Shown here in pieces: positions 1 to 11,475 of a stretch of 64,000 bases of DNA. The DNA comes from Arsenophonus sp052171275 (GTDB taxonomy: Bacteria; Pseudomonadota; Gammaproteobacteria; Enterobacterales; Enterobacteriaceae). The stretch covers positions 1,426,001 through 1,490,000 of the forward strand of contig CM125795.1 of the NCBI GenBank assembly GCA_052171275.1, written 5' to 3'. The notes under the pieces were generated by a model. The model had not been told where the DNA came from and ran no database searches. It saw only the letters and a program-made list of their open reading frames with translations. The translations under genes were made by a program, and so were the position numbers. Every line of letters starts with the position of its first letter. Within the stretch, counting starts at the first letter, position 1.

Positions 1-633
1 TTTCTCTATTTAATTTATAATATCTTTCCTAAGTTCGAATTATTAATTATTAAATTAATAATTATTAATTAATTTTTTTTAAAAAGTCAAAATATTAATT
101 AATAATATAAACTATTTTAATAGATAATTCATATCCAATATTATAAGTTAAATTATATTAATGGGATATTAATCCTAAATTTATATAAAATTATTAAAAT
201 TCTCACTTATTAAGTTTTATGATTTTTATCATTATTTATTCTCAAAGATAAATATCTTTAATTAAGTTAATCATGTTAATAATATAATTTCTATATATGT
301 TCAATATAACAATATTTTTTAATATTTATTGATAAATATAATAGATTATAAAGTATTTTATTTACCATAATACAAATAGTAATAATTAAAAAATTTCAGA
401 TTTTTATATATATTTAGAACTAATTTATAAATATAAAATATAATTATATTAATTTAATTATTTTATAATAAATTATTTATTAATTATTTTAATTAATTTT
501 AATAAATATATTAGTAAGAGAAGATAATAAAAGTAATAACACAAGTCTATCAATTATAGATAGATTGATGCTATTATTTATCAAAGTTATATTATATAAT
601 ATAAAATACTAAGTTAATTTTTAGGAAATAACA
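1..633. other. AT-rich non-coding stretch upstream of grxD
   Basis: No open frame or recognisable gene remnant is visible. The last 60 bases before grxD must hold its promoter, but the AT content makes any -10/-35 assignment arbitrary. A short imperfect inverted repeat (atcaat ... attgat) lies near 550-570. Confidence 0.6.
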
Positions 634-966
634 ATGACGATAATAGAGAAAATTGAACGCCAGATAAAAGAAACTCCAATTATTTTATATATGAAAGGCT
701 CTCCTAAATTACCAAGTTGTGGATTTTCTGCTAAAGCAGCTCAAGCACTTTCTGCTTGTGGTGAATGTTTTTCTTATGTAGATATTTTGAAAAATCCCGA
801 TATTCGCAGGGAATTACCTAAGTATACAAACTGGCCAACATTCCCACAACTATTAATTGATGGTGAGCTAATTGGAGGATGTGATATAATTATTGATATG
901 TATCAACAGGGTGAATTACAAAAAATGATTATTGAAACAGCTAAGAAATATCGAACTTTATTATAG
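634..966 (+). CDS. grxD: Monothiol glutaredoxin Grx4
   Basis: This is a monothiol glutaredoxin of 110 residues; the E. coli protein has 115. Members of this family bind a [2Fe-2S] cluster with glutathione, usually as a homodimer or with BolA-like partners, and deliver iron-sulfur clusters in the cytoplasm. The sequence shows the diagnostic CGFS active site at residues 29-32, the glutathione-binding lysine at 21, the TFP turn with cis-proline at about 69-71, and the GGCD glutathione-binding motif at 81-84. An AGGA ribosome-binding site lies about 9 nt before the ATG. The C-terminus is slightly shorter than in free-living relatives. It stands alone and converges with rnt, whose stop lies about 40 bp away. 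Identification is secure from the motifs and length. Confidence 0.96.
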   Translation: MTIIEKIERQIKETPIILYMKGSPKLPSCGFSAKAAQALSACGECFSYVDILKNPDIRRELPKYTNWPTFPQLLIDGELIGGCDIIIDMYQQGELQKMIIETAKKYRTLL

Positions 967-1007
967 ATTGAAAATAATAAATTATAAATTATAAATTTCT
1001 ATTGAAA

Positions 1008-1649
1008 TTAATTAATAATTGGCGGCCATCCACCTAATTTTTTCCATTTATTGACAATTTTACAAAATAATAATGCAGTTCTATCTGTATCGTATAAAGC
1101 ACTATGGGCTTGTTTATTATCAAAAGGAATACCAGCATTACAACAAGCTTTAGCTAAAATTGTTTGACCAAAAACTAATCCACTTAGCGCTGCTGTATCA
1201 AAAGTGGCAAAATGATGAAATGGATTATTTTTTAAATTTGCTCTCTGAGCAGCTTCCATAATAAAACTATGGTCAAAATTAGCGTTATGAGCAACAATAA
1301 TCGCTCGATTACAATCATTATTTTTAATCCCTTTTCTAACCATTTTAAAAATTTCATCTAAAGCAATATATTCATCCACAGCTTTACGAAAAGGATTTTT
1401 AGGATCAATACCAGTAAAAGCTAGTGCTGTTGCTTCTATATTTGCGCCTTCAAAAGGTGAAATATGGAAATGAAGTTTTTCATTAACTGTTAACCAACCA
1501 TCTTGATCCATTTTTAACGTCATAGCTGCAATTTCTAATAACGCATCTTTTTTTATATTAAATCCACCAGTTTCTACATCAATAACAACAGGGTAATATC
1601 CTCGGAAACGTTCTGATAGAATGTTATGATTATTTTTTTTATTAAACAT
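1008..1649 (-). CDS. rnt: Ribonuclease T
   Basis: RNase T is a DEDDh-family 3'-5' exoribonuclease that trims the 3' ends of tRNAs, 5S and 23S rRNA and takes part in end turnover of tRNA-CCA. It has 213 residues against 215 in E. coli. All five catalytic residues are present: D24 and E26 in the IDVET motif, D126 in HNANFDH, H182 and D187 in AHSALYD. The C-terminal extension is lost but the conserved WKKLGGWP segment remains. No clear Shine-Dalgarno precedes the ATG. A short GC-containing palindrome lies 37-53 nt upstream and could be regulatory. In E. coli rnt is also close to grxD, so the pairing is ancestral. tRNA-Ser in this window lacks an encoded CCA, so 3'-end processing remains necessary. 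Confidence 0.96.
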   Translation of the reverse strand: MFNKKNNHNILSERFRGYYPVVIDVETGGFNIKKDALLEIAAMTLKMDQDGWLTVNEKLHFHISPFEGANIEATALAFTGIDPKNPFRKAVDEYIALDEIFKMVRKGIKNNDCNRAIIVAHNANFDHSFIMEAAQRANLKNNPFHHFATFDTAALSGLVFGQTILAKACCNAGIPFDNKQAHSALYDTDRTALLFCKIVNKWKKLGGWPPIIN

Positions 1650-1685
1650 TTGTTTAAGACTTTATATATACTTGAAAAAATTATG

Positions 1686-1702
1686 ATATTTGGGCCAAAT
1701 AT
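1686..1702. promoter_or_regulatory. Operator-like palindrome upstream of rnt
   Basis: The 17-mer ATATTTGGGCCAAATAT has 8-bp perfect arms around a single central G. It lies 37-53 nt upstream of the rnt start codon, in a background where a GGGCC run is very rare. Its position suits an operator or a short RNA hairpin. I know of no regulator with this site, so the function is unassigned. Confidence 0.3.
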
Positions 1703-3124
1703 ATTTTTTTAATAAATCGCTAAAAATCATTAATAACTTCATGTTATGAAGTAAGCGAATTTAAATCTTTTTAAGTTTAAAACAATAAATTATTTAGATA
1801 AATATTACGTAAATTTCATAATTATTTAAATTTATTTTATTAATTAATTAATCAAAATTAGTAATATAGCTAATTATATTCACCTTGATATTAAAGTAGT
1901 TTGTTTTAAATAAACTACATTCAAATTAATAAAAGATATTTAATTAAATTAATTGATGATATTCTAAAAAATAAATTTTATCATAATATTATGATCAGGA
2001 CAATTATTTTTTATTTTAAAAATATATTTAGTGTAACTAAGCTAATTTAATTTATTATTATCATCTTATTATATACTAACATATTATCTATATAATATTT
2101 TTTATAAAATTATATGTTAATATATTGATTAATTTTATCTTATTTAATTTAATATAAGATATATTATATAAGTTTTTAAATTTTATATAATTTATCAAAT
2201 TAATTTATATTTTATATATAACTTAAATTGAAATAAATGATTTCAAGTATTATTAAGTATTTTATTTTGTTTATTTTAATAAACTATAAATTTTCTCATC
2301 AAGAAGTGTATGAATATAATTCATATTTTTTTAAAAAATAAATTTAATATGTTAATAAATAAAAAAATTAATTTATTTTTTATATTTTGATTTAGTTTTA
2401 ATATTAGTAATTATCTTAAAAATTATTTTTAAATAATTTTTTTATTTTAGTAAATATAATAATTTAAGTATTTTTAAATATTATACGAAGTATATATAAA
2501 TAATTATAATAAAATTATAAAAAATTGACATATAGATAGTATCTAAAATATTAATGTCTAAAAAATACAATTTTATAAATATAATTTATGCAATTATAAT
2601 AAAGTTAATAATAAAAATATTGTAAAATTAAATACAATTTCATTTTTTATTAATTTAAAATTATATATATAAAAAAATAAAAGTATTTTTTAAGAAAAAT
2701 AGATGAAATTTTATCATCATCTAAGTTCGTTATATATTAATATAATTTATATAACATATTTAAAAATCAATAATTTTTCTTTATAGATTATATTTTAATG
2801 ATAGAATTATTCTTAATAAATTATTTGTTATATAACATACTAATAATAAATCTTTTTATTATATAATTAATTAGATAATAATAAAATTATTTCCTTAATT
2901 AATATCATCATATAATTAGAGATGTTTATTCTAGAGATATAATGAATAAAATATAAAAGAATAATGTTATTTTACGGTTATTTTTTTGACATAAAATATT
3001 TAATTATCTTTATAACAATATTATTTTAAAAAAAATTATGACATTATTAATTTTTTACTACTTTTTTAAAAAAATAAATATTTTATAACAAATTTTAAAA
3101 TAGATTATTTTATATCGATAATTA

Positions 3125-3162
3125 AATGATCTTATTTTAATTAATATTAAAATAAGATCATT
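3125..3162. repeat. 17-bp perfect inverted repeat, 4-nt loop
   Basis: Arms 3125-3141 and 3146-3162 are exact reverse complements separated by TAAT. The stem includes a GATC tetranucleotide. It could be a relic terminator of a lost gene. Confidence 0.6.
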
Positions 3163-3637
3163 ATAATAAAGATAGTTTAGCATATATAATACAATTGAAT
3201 ATCAATAATCAGATATTATAACTATAATATTTAGGTAATTTTTATCTAAAACTATAAGTGAAAATACAGATAAAAAAAATTTAATCATAATTAATTATAA
3301 AATATTTAACATTCCAATTAAATTTAATTATATAAAATATTGAAATAACGTTGATAAAGTTAATAATATATTTTAAAAATTAAAAAAATATCTTAAGTTT
3401 AATTTATTAAAAAATAAATTACCTACTGATTTCTAATATAGAAGAACTAAAATAATTATTTTAATAGAGTATGTTTAAAAAATTTTAGCAAATTTTGTAT
3501 TAATAACAAGAAATAAGTATGGTTTTAATAAATTAAAATATAATTATCTTTATTTAATTATCTTCAGAATATTAGTTTCTCTTATTTATAAGATAGTTTA
3601 ATACATTATTATTATGCCACATGCGAAAATATAAAGA

Positions 3638-3691
3638 GTCATTTTCTTTATATAATAGATAATATATTATCCTTTATATAAAGAAAATGAC
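3638..3691. repeat. 18-bp inverted repeat in the pdxH leader
   Basis: Arms 3638-3655 and 3674-3691 are perfect reverse complements around an 18-nt spacer. The right arm ends 20 nt before the pdxH ATG and about 8 nt before its Shine-Dalgarno. It could be the terminator of a vanished upstream gene or a 5'-UTR structure of pdxH. Confidence 0.65.
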
Positions 3692-3711
3692 AGTAAAGTA
3701 GAGGAAGAAAT

Positions 3712-4365
3712 ATGACAAAAAAATATCAATTTAATCTTACTAAAATAAGACGAGAATATACTCAAGGTAATTTAAAATATGAAGACTTAACTAAGGAACC
3801 ATTGGTTTTATTTGAGCATTGGCTAAAACAAGTATATGAAGCAAAATTGGAAGATCCAACTGCTATGTGTCTTGCTACTGTAGATAACAATGGTCAACCA
3901 TATCATCGAATTGTATTACTTAAATCTTATAATAAAGATGGACTTATATTTTACACTAATTTATCTAGTCGAAAAGCACAACATATTGCTCTTAATAACA
4001 AAGTTAGTTTACTATTTCCATGGCATCAATTAGAGCGTCAGGTTTGCTTTCTAGGTGAAGCAGAAAAACTCTCTCGACTTGAAGTAATAAAATATTTTTA
4101 TAGTAGGCCAAAAGATAGCCAAATAGCAGCTTGCATTTCACAACAATCAAAAAAAATTATAACTAAGAGTATATTAGAAGATAATTTTTTTAAATTAAAG
4201 CAAAAATTTAAAGATAGTAAAATTCCTTTACCTAATTTTTGGGGTGGATATCGAGTTAAATTTAACAGTGTTGAATTTTGGCAAGGTGGAACTAAACGTC
4301 TACATGATCGATTTTTATATCAATGGAAACAAGATCACTGGCAAATTGATCGATTATCGCCATAA
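3712..4365 (+). CDS. pdxH: Pyridoxine/pyridoxamine 5'-phosphate oxidase
   Basis: PdxH is an FMN-dependent homodimeric oxidase that converts pyridoxine 5'-phosphate or pyridoxamine 5'-phosphate to pyridoxal 5'-phosphate, the last step of vitamin B6 synthesis and salvage. It has 217 residues (218 in E. coli). The FMN-binding stretch HRIVLLKSYN (about 65-74), FYTNLSSRKAQ (about 80-90), the ERQV segment, the FWGGYRV block and the C-terminal RLHDRFLYQ substrate loop are all present. A strong Shine-Dalgarno (GAGGAAG) precedes the ATG by about 5 nt. It is followed in the same orientation by tyrS after 108 nt, the E. coli pdxH-tyrS arrangement. An 18-bp inverted repeat sits just upstream. Retention alongside ribE fits a B-vitamin-related role in a host. 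Confidence 0.96.
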   Translation: MTKKYQFNLTKIRREYTQGNLKYEDLTKEPLVLFEHWLKQVYEAKLEDPTAMCLATVDNNGQPYHRIVLLKSYNKDGLIFYTNLSSRKAQHIALNNKVSLLFPWHQLERQVCFLGEAEKLSRLEVIKYFYSRPKDSQIAACISQQSKKIITKSILEDNFFKLKQKFKDSKIPLPNFWGGYRVKFNSVEFWQGGTKRLHDRFLYQWKQDHWQIDRLSP

Positions 4366-4473
4366 ATAAAATGATATATAATTAATAATTACTTAACTAG
4401 AATTTCATTCTATTATACTTATTCATAATATACTTTTATAAAATTACAAAAATAAAAAATAATGGAGTTATTA

Positions 4474-5748
4474 ATGTTTAGTAAAAATTTAATTGAACAA
4501 TTTCAAGAAAGAGGTTTAGTTTCACAACTGACTGATCAGAATGCATTAATAGAAAGGCTATCTAAAGGATCAGTGAGACTTTATTGTGGATTTGATCCAA
4601 CAGCTGATAGTTTACATTTAGGGCATTTAGTTCCTTTGCTATGCTTAAGGCGTTTTCAAGAAATGGATCATCAACCAGTAGCTTTAGTTGGTGGAATGAC
4701 TGGTTTAATTGGTGATCCAAGCTTTAAATCCACTAAACGTAAATTACATACTAGAGAAATTATAGAGCAATGGGAAGAAAAAATTCTTAAACAAGTTTCC
4801 TTATTTCTTGATTTTAATTGCGGAAAGAATAGCGCTAAAATAGTTAATAATTATGATTGGTTTAAACAAATGGATATCTTTACTTTCTTAAGTGATATCG
4901 GTAAATATTTTTCTGTTAATCAAATGATTAACAAAGAAACTATTAAACAGCGTTTTGAACGTGATGATGATGGAATTTCTTTTACTGAATTATCGTATAA
5001 TCTTCTGCAATCTTATGATTTTGCTAATCTTTATTATCAATATAATGTTGAATTACAGATAGGTGGATCTGATCAATGGGGTAATATTACTTCTGGTATT
5101 AATTTAACTCGTCGTTTGCACAAAAAACAAGTTTTTGGTTTAACGATGCCATTAATTAGTAAATCTAATGGAATTAAATTTGGAAAAACAGAAGCTGGAA
5201 CAATTTGGTTAGATCCTAAAAAAACAAGTCCATATAAGTTTTATCAATTTTGGATTAATGTTGCTGATATTGATGTTTATCGTTTTCTTAATTTTTTTAC
5301 TTTTATGCCAATTGATGAAATTAATATATTACGGGAAGAAAATCAAAATAATAAAAAATCGTCTCGAGCGCAGTATATTTTAGCAGAAAAAGTTACTAAG
5401 TTAGTTCATAGAGATGAAGGATTAAAAGCTGCTAAACGGATTACAAAAAGCTTATTTTCTGATACTATTAATACACTAACAGCGATAGATTTTGCTCAAT
5501 TAGCGCAAGATGGTATACCAATGATTGAATTAAATTCAGGTACAAATTTACAGGAGGCATTAGTTAAAGCAAAATTAGTTACTTCGCGTAGTCAAGCTAA
5601 AATAATGATCAATTCAAATGCAGTATCGATTAATAATAAGAAATGTGTTGATCCTAAATATATCTTTACTGATAAAGATCGTATATTTGATAGTTATTCC
5701 TTAATAAAACATGGTAAAAAAAATTTTTGTTTAGTAAATTGGCGATAA
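4474..5748 (+). CDS. tyrS: Tyrosyl-tRNA synthetase
   Basis: TyrS is a class I aminoacyl-tRNA synthetase that charges tRNA-Tyr with tyrosine in the cytoplasm. The HIGH-type signature is HLGH at about residues 48-51 and the KMSKS-type loop is KFGKT near 235. The C-terminal S4-like RNA-binding domain is present, ending in a GKKNFCLVNWR-type tail. I place the start at 4474 rather than at the in-frame ATG at 4462. The bases just after 4462 read GGAG, a Shine-Dalgarno correctly spaced for the second ATG. The resulting 424 residues equal the E. coli length, and the N-terminus (FSKNLIEQFQERGLV) then aligns. It lies downstream of pdxH as in E. coli. In many enterics pdxY follows, but none is recognisable here. 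Confidence 0.96.
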   Translation: MFSKNLIEQFQERGLVSQLTDQNALIERLSKGSVRLYCGFDPTADSLHLGHLVPLLCLRRFQEMDHQPVALVGGMTGLIGDPSFKSTKRKLHTREIIEQWEEKILKQVSLFLDFNCGKNSAKIVNNYDWFKQMDIFTFLSDIGKYFSVNQMINKETIKQRFERDDDGISFTELSYNLLQSYDFANLYYQYNVELQIGGSDQWGNITSGINLTRRLHKKQVFGLTMPLISKSNGIKFGKTEAGTIWLDPKKTSPYKFYQFWINVADIDVYRFLNFFTFMPIDEINILREENQNNKKSSRAQYILAEKVTKLVHRDEGLKAAKRITKSLFSDTINTLTAIDFAQLAQDGIPMIELNSGTNLQEALVKAKLVTSRSQAKIMINSNAVSINNKKCVDPKYIFTDKDRIFDSYSLIKHGKKNFCLVNWR

Positions 5749-8700
5749 TAAGTTTATATAAATTATATTTAGTTATAAATCATATATTTATTTGATAAAA
5801 TAATTAATTTAATTATATTAATCCCATTTGTTCACTAAGCAGCACTATTTATATTTTGTTATAAAATTAACATATTAAAATAATATAAATGGAATATATA
5901 TGAAAAGATATCTTTTAATTTATAGTACAATACTATCAAACTCTCATTAATATTTTAAATATTAGTTAAAAAATTAATACTAAATGTTTGATAAATTTTA
6001 TTGAAAAATAGAAATTATTTTAAACAAAATATTAATATTACTAATTAAATTATTGATTTAATTTTAAACACTATTAATAAGTAAAGTAAAAAAAGTTTTT
6101 ATTACACATAACTGTGAATATTTTAGTTTTATAATAAATAGTAATTTAATAATAAGAGTTAATATATCTAAGTATTGATTAGCAATTTATTATTAGTAAA
6201 TTTATTAACAAATAAATTTACTATATAAACTTAATTTTAATATGAAATATATAGTAGTAGAATATTTTATCAAAATTTATAAAATGATATTAAAAATAAA
6301 TTAATAATAAAATACAAATTGTAACTTTATTGATTTATTCATTTAATAATTTTTAGTAAATCTTATTTACGATTTTAAATCTATGAAATAAAATTAAGTA
6401 TTTTATGCAAAAATACTATTCTTAAAAAGAATTTAAATTAAAATAGTAAAAAGAAAGATTAATGTTAGATTAAATATTTAATAGTTAATACTTTTTCTAA
6501 ATTTTTACATTGATTAATCTTTTTTAAGAATATACACATATTAAGTATTAATATTAACAAAAATTAATATTAATAATAATAACATTATTCATGATAAATA
6601 AGTATAAATGATAATAAATTATTAAGTAAACGATAAGTTTATACTTAAAAATAATTTTTATTATATTTGAATTTAGTAATCATAGGTATTACTGCTATAT
6701 ATCATTAAAGATGAACATAATAGATTAAAATATTTACTTTATTTTATCATAAAATAATTAATATATCTATAACAAATTATAACATCAAATAATAGTCGTA
6801 ATTTTACTATTAATATATTATAAATATCTAGCAATTTAATTAATGATATATTTTATATATAAACATATTAATCAAATTAATTAAAGTAATTTAAAATTTA
6901 TTAAAAAATAAAACATTTTTAAATCTGATGATGTATGTATAAATAAATTTTCTTTTTCATATATTTATTAAATCAATATATTTAATATTAAAATTAAAAC
7001 CTTATATTCGTAAACATATGAATTAGTAAGATATGAGTAAGTATTTTATTAAATAATGAAGTTTTATTTGATTTTTTTTAAAAAATATATTAAAAAATAA
7101 AAAAGTAAAAATTACTACTTTATTTTTTTTATCGATAGTAAAAAAGAATAATATGAAAAATAAATATTTTTAGAAATAAAAATTTTTATAATAATTTAAT
7201 TACAATATTAAAAAAATTTTTTCTTTTTAATTATTATTTATAATAATTAGTTATTTATTAATAACAAACTAAAAAATATTTTTAGTTTGTTAGATGATTA
7301 AAAAAATAAACAAATTTATTAAATTATATCTCCAGAAGATATATAATCTTTTTATAAAGTTTATCTATATTACAGAGATTATTAAGAAATACTTTTCTTT
7401 AATTACATAGTTATTCTAGAAATATCAATTTTTTTATTGCATAAATAAATATATATTTTTTATTAAAATGATAAATTTAATTGATATTTACAATAAATGT
7501 AATTTATGCTGTATCTATTATAAAACTAATAATTGAATTGTTGATTTTGTATTTTACTTTAAAAAATTAATAATAAAAACAATCCAAATAGATTTCTTAA
7601 TCAAAAATATTGAATATTTAAAAAATTCTTTTATAAACTATCTTGTATTTTTATAAATAAAAAATTTCTTTTTAAAATTAAATCTATTTATAATAAGTTT
7701 ATTTATTGGATGCAGAAATAAAAATGAGTATACTCGTTTTTATTAATTATTTATGGTTTTTATTAACCATATATTAAATTTATTACCAATATAAATAAAA
7801 TAAAGATTTAAGTTAATTATCGTGAAAAAACTAAGTTATAAATTAAAAAAATAATTAATATAATTAATGTATGATTAATTTTAATTATTTATATAAAATT
7901 TATAATAATATTTTCCATTCTATTTAATCTAAAAGACAAATATTCATAATACACATATTGCTTTATTTAAATAAATAACGTTAAGATATATATAAATAAA
8001 ATATAGATTAATTTTTAAAATTAATTAATGTATATCATTTTATTATTAATTTTTATTCAGTTATCTATATATGTATTTTAGATAATAATTTAAATATTCT
8101 TATTCTCAATGGAATTGAGATATCAATTATTGATATTAGATCATAGATAAAGGTAAAAAATTGGATAATATTAGAGATAGTTTATTGTATAATAATGTAA
8201 TCATAGTTAATTTTAACGTGAAAAATATTCTCAGTTAGTAAAATTTTATAAATAATATTTACTTATTTCAGAATATAAATATTTTTATAATGTATAAAAT
8301 ATAATAAGTGCATAGCAATCTAAATCATTATTTAAATATAATTACACTAAAATCAATAAAAAATCAAAAATATTACAAAAATTATAATTAATAATATTAA
8401 AACAAAATAAAATATAATTAATTAATTTATTTATATCTATAATAATAGAAAATTAAATAATTTTTAAAAAAATAAAAGGATATCTAAACAACATTTAATT
8501 TAATTTTAAAAATAATAAATTTATTGTTAATATTCTCAAATAAACAGAAAATATAACTTATATATTAAGCTTTATTATATTTTTTTCTTATATAATCATA
8601 TAACAAAAAGATTTTAAAGTGATTCTATTATTTTTAATAGATTCTATTGTGATTATTAAATCTTATACTATATATAGTTATTATTTAATAATCATTCAAT

Positions 8701-10701
8701 ATATAAATTATTTTAATTTTCTATTAAAAAAATTAAAGATAATTAAGTGTATGAAGGATTACTATCTTATTTCCTAACAATGAGATAAGATAATAATTAA
8801 ATAAAGTAATATCTATATTTAAAAGAAATTTTCTAATACTTAGTAGTATTATTAATGATATATCAAAGTATCAATAAAACTAATTGTTTTTAGAGAAAAT
8901 TATAATTTCTATATAAATTTATTAAACTAATATTAATATACTTATATTTATTCTTAAAAAATAAATATAAGTTTTATTTTATTTAATTTGAGAAATATTT
9001 TTGTTATGTTTTCTTGTTGTGCTTTATAAAGTAAAGCGGAATATTATAGTTAATTAACAGAATAAATTCTGTTAATTTCTAATAATAGAAATATTCTATA
9101 TCAATAAAAATCTCTTCTTTTTATAGATTATATTATTATTAATAATAAAGATTAAGATTTTTAATCTTAATATCAAAAAAATGATTATTACTAACATATC
9201 ATCAGTAATTTTCATTATAATTAGTGTAGTGTTACTTTCTTTTTTTTGATTTAAGAGTAAATTCTTATAGAGTTCTTTTAAAGTTATTAATAATAAACTA
9301 CTTAATGTTATTAATATTTATAAAAAATAAAGAATAAATTATTTTTAAAAAATAAATGCTTATAAAAATAATTTTATCTTAATTATATTATTAATTATTA
9401 TAAATATGTTGTATAATTACATATAAAATTACTTAAATTTTAATAAATAACTTAATATTTATATTATTTTCTACATGAAATAATTAGTATTTATAAATTA
9501 AATTAAAATATAAATTATATTTTAATTTTTTTTAAAATGACTTAATTAAGAACAAATTTTAATACAAAATATATATAAAACTTATTAATAATTCCTTAGT
9601 TTTACATAAAATAAATACTTTTTAATTAATCAGATCTTAAATAATTTTATTAAATTATTATTTATTATTGTCTTATCTTATAAATTTTACTAATGATAAT
9701 ATATCTTTATCAACATCCAATTTTTAACATAAAATATTTCGATTACTTATTATTTTATACTATTTTAATTTTAAAATAATCTTTTTATATTTATTTTAAA
9801 GATCAAAATAATTTATTAAATATAAGTAAAATTTTAACAAATTAGATTTTATAAAGTATAAATTAATTTTTTACTATATTTTATATATATAATAATTTTT
9901 AAATTTATCAAAATTATAAATTATTTAATTTAATAAATATTATTTAATTCTTTAAAAATTTATATAGTTTTTTTTTAAAAAACAAATAATTTATTATTTT
10001 TTATTAAACAATCAATTAATATATATTGTATATAAAATTATTTTTATTAGTATTTTAGATATAATTATATCAATTATTATTAGTTAATTTAAATGGTTAT
10101 TAAAATATTATAAAAGAATAAAAATAATTTTTATTAAAATAAAACTTTATTAATTTAGTTAACTAAATTAATAAATATAAATTTTAATATAAATATAATT
10201 ATTTATTAATCCATATTTTAATATTTTTTATATCTAAAGTATTTATAATAAAAATAGATTAATTTAATATAGTGTTTCTATTTAAATTAATATAAAGGTA
10301 ATTTATTTTACTTTAAATAAAGTTTAAACATATAACGTTAATAATATTTAAGTAATTAAAATAATTAATAATTATGATTATTAAAAAATAATTGTTATAT
10401 TTTTTAAATATACAATTTTAGTAAAAAATAATATAATTGATTTATATCTTTTTTTTAAAAAACTTAAATCAATTATATATTGTTTATGGGATTAGAATTA
10501 TAATTTTTTGAAATAAAATTTTTTTTTAATTATATCATAAAACTTCTACTGAGATTATTATTTCTCTTATAGAAACACTTATATAAATAAATAATTATTA
10601 ATTTATCTAATTTTTAAAAAAATTAATATTATTTTAAATAAAATTATAATTCATCAATATATTTTATAAAAATTATTATTTTATAATACTTTTGACTATA
10701 A
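5749..10701. other. Five-kilobase eroded gap between tyrS and fabI
   Basis: No intact gene is visible. Small islands of less extreme composition exist near 5825-5850 and 9000-9080; the latter includes an 11-bp perfect stem at 9053-9076. They may be gene remnants, but I could not identify them with confidence. A 14-bp inverted repeat (10431-10444 and 10465-10478) lies about 220 nt beyond the fabI stop and could be a former terminator. Confidence 0.55.
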
Positions 10702-11475
10702 TTAATTCATAGCGATGATATTAAATCCACCATCAACATGTAAAATCTCACCTGTTATACCTGAAGATAAATTAGAACAAAGAAAAGCTGCACAATTACC
10801 GATATCTTCGATTGTTATCGTACGACGAATTGGTGTTATTGATTCACAATATGATTGCATTTTACGAAAATCTTTTATAGCTGATGATGCTAAAGTACGA
10901 ATAGGGCCAGCTGAAATGCCATTAACTCTAATAGATTTTGGACCCATTGCATTAGCCATATAACGAACATTTGCTTCAAGAGAAGCTTTTGCTAATCCCA
11001 TAATATTATAATTAGGAATAGCTCGTTCAGCCCCTAAATAGCTTATAGTAATTAAAGAAGAATTAGGATTTAACATATTTATACAAGATTTTGCTAAAGC
11101 AACAAAACTATATGAACTAATATCATGAGCAATACGTGATCCCTCTCTTGTAACTTTCTCAATGTAATCACCATTAAGTTGATCTATTGGTGCATAAGCA
11201 ATTGAATGGACAAATCCATCAAATTTTGGCCATATTTTTGCTAAATTGATAAATAGTGTATCAATACTCTCATCAGAAGCAACATTACATGGAAAAACAA
11301 AACTAGAATTAAAGCTATTTGCTATTTCTTCTACACGAGATTTTAGTTTATTATTTTGATAGCTAAAAGCTAATTTAGCATCTTGTTGATACATTGCTTT
11401 TGCAATACCGTAAGCAATAGATAGTTTACTTGCTAAACCAGTGATTAAAATGCGATGACCTCTCATAAACCCCAT
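10702..11475 (-). CDS. fabI: Enoyl-[acyl-carrier-protein] reductase (NADH)
   Basis: FabI catalyses the last reductive step of each fatty-acid elongation cycle, reducing trans-2-enoyl-ACP with NADH; it is a homotetrameric short-chain dehydrogenase. It has 257 residues (262 in E. coli), the difference being loss of the last five. The cofactor-binding GLASKLSIAYGIA stretch is at about 13-25. Catalytic Tyr156 and Lys163 (YNIMGLAK), Tyr146 and the AGPIRT loop are intact. Position 93, glycine in E. coli and a known site of diazaborine/triclosan resistance changes, is alanine here (HSIAYAP); alanine occurs naturally in other FabI proteins. A good AAGGAAA ribosome-binding site precedes the ATG. No neighbour shares its transcript. 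Confidence 0.97.
   Translation of the reverse strand: MGFMRGHRILITGLASKLSIAYGIAKAMYQQDAKLAFSYQNNKLKSRVEEIANSFNSSFVFPCNVASDESIDTLFINLAKIWPKFDGFVHSIAYAPIDQLNGDYIEKVTREGSRIAHDISSYSFVALAKSCINMLNPNSSLITISYLGAERAIPNYNIMGLAKASLEANVRYMANAMGPKSIRVNGISAGPIRTLASSAIKDFRKMQSYCESITPIRRTITIEDIGNCAAFLCSNLSSGITGEILHVDGGFNIIAMN

Larger units (their letters stand above)
1650..3711. other. AT-rich gap between rnt and pdxH
   Basis: About 2 kb without an intact gene. In E. coli this interval carries genes such as gloA, slyA and mliC, but I could not align any remnant. It holds a palindrome just upstream of rnt, a 17-bp perfect stem with a 4-nt loop at 3125-3162, and an 18-bp perfect inverted repeat immediately before pdxH. 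Confidence 0.55.

Noticed and set aside
4462..4473. Upstream ATG for tyrS
   Set aside because: The GGAG overlapping this ATG is the ribosome-binding site for the ATG at 4474, and the shorter protein has the family length.
5880..5960. Possible pdxY remnant after tyrS
   Set aside because: A few residues (MKRYLLIYS, SNSH) looked similar but could not be aligned in order with PdxY.
8980..9060. Minus-strand fragment SALLYKAQQENITKI as a possible start of rnb
   Set aside because: The position downstream of fabI suits rnb, but the match is too short and nothing further aligns.
10715..10963. Open frame antisense to fabI
   Set aside because: It is a shadow of fabI; the sense strand matches FabI throughout.
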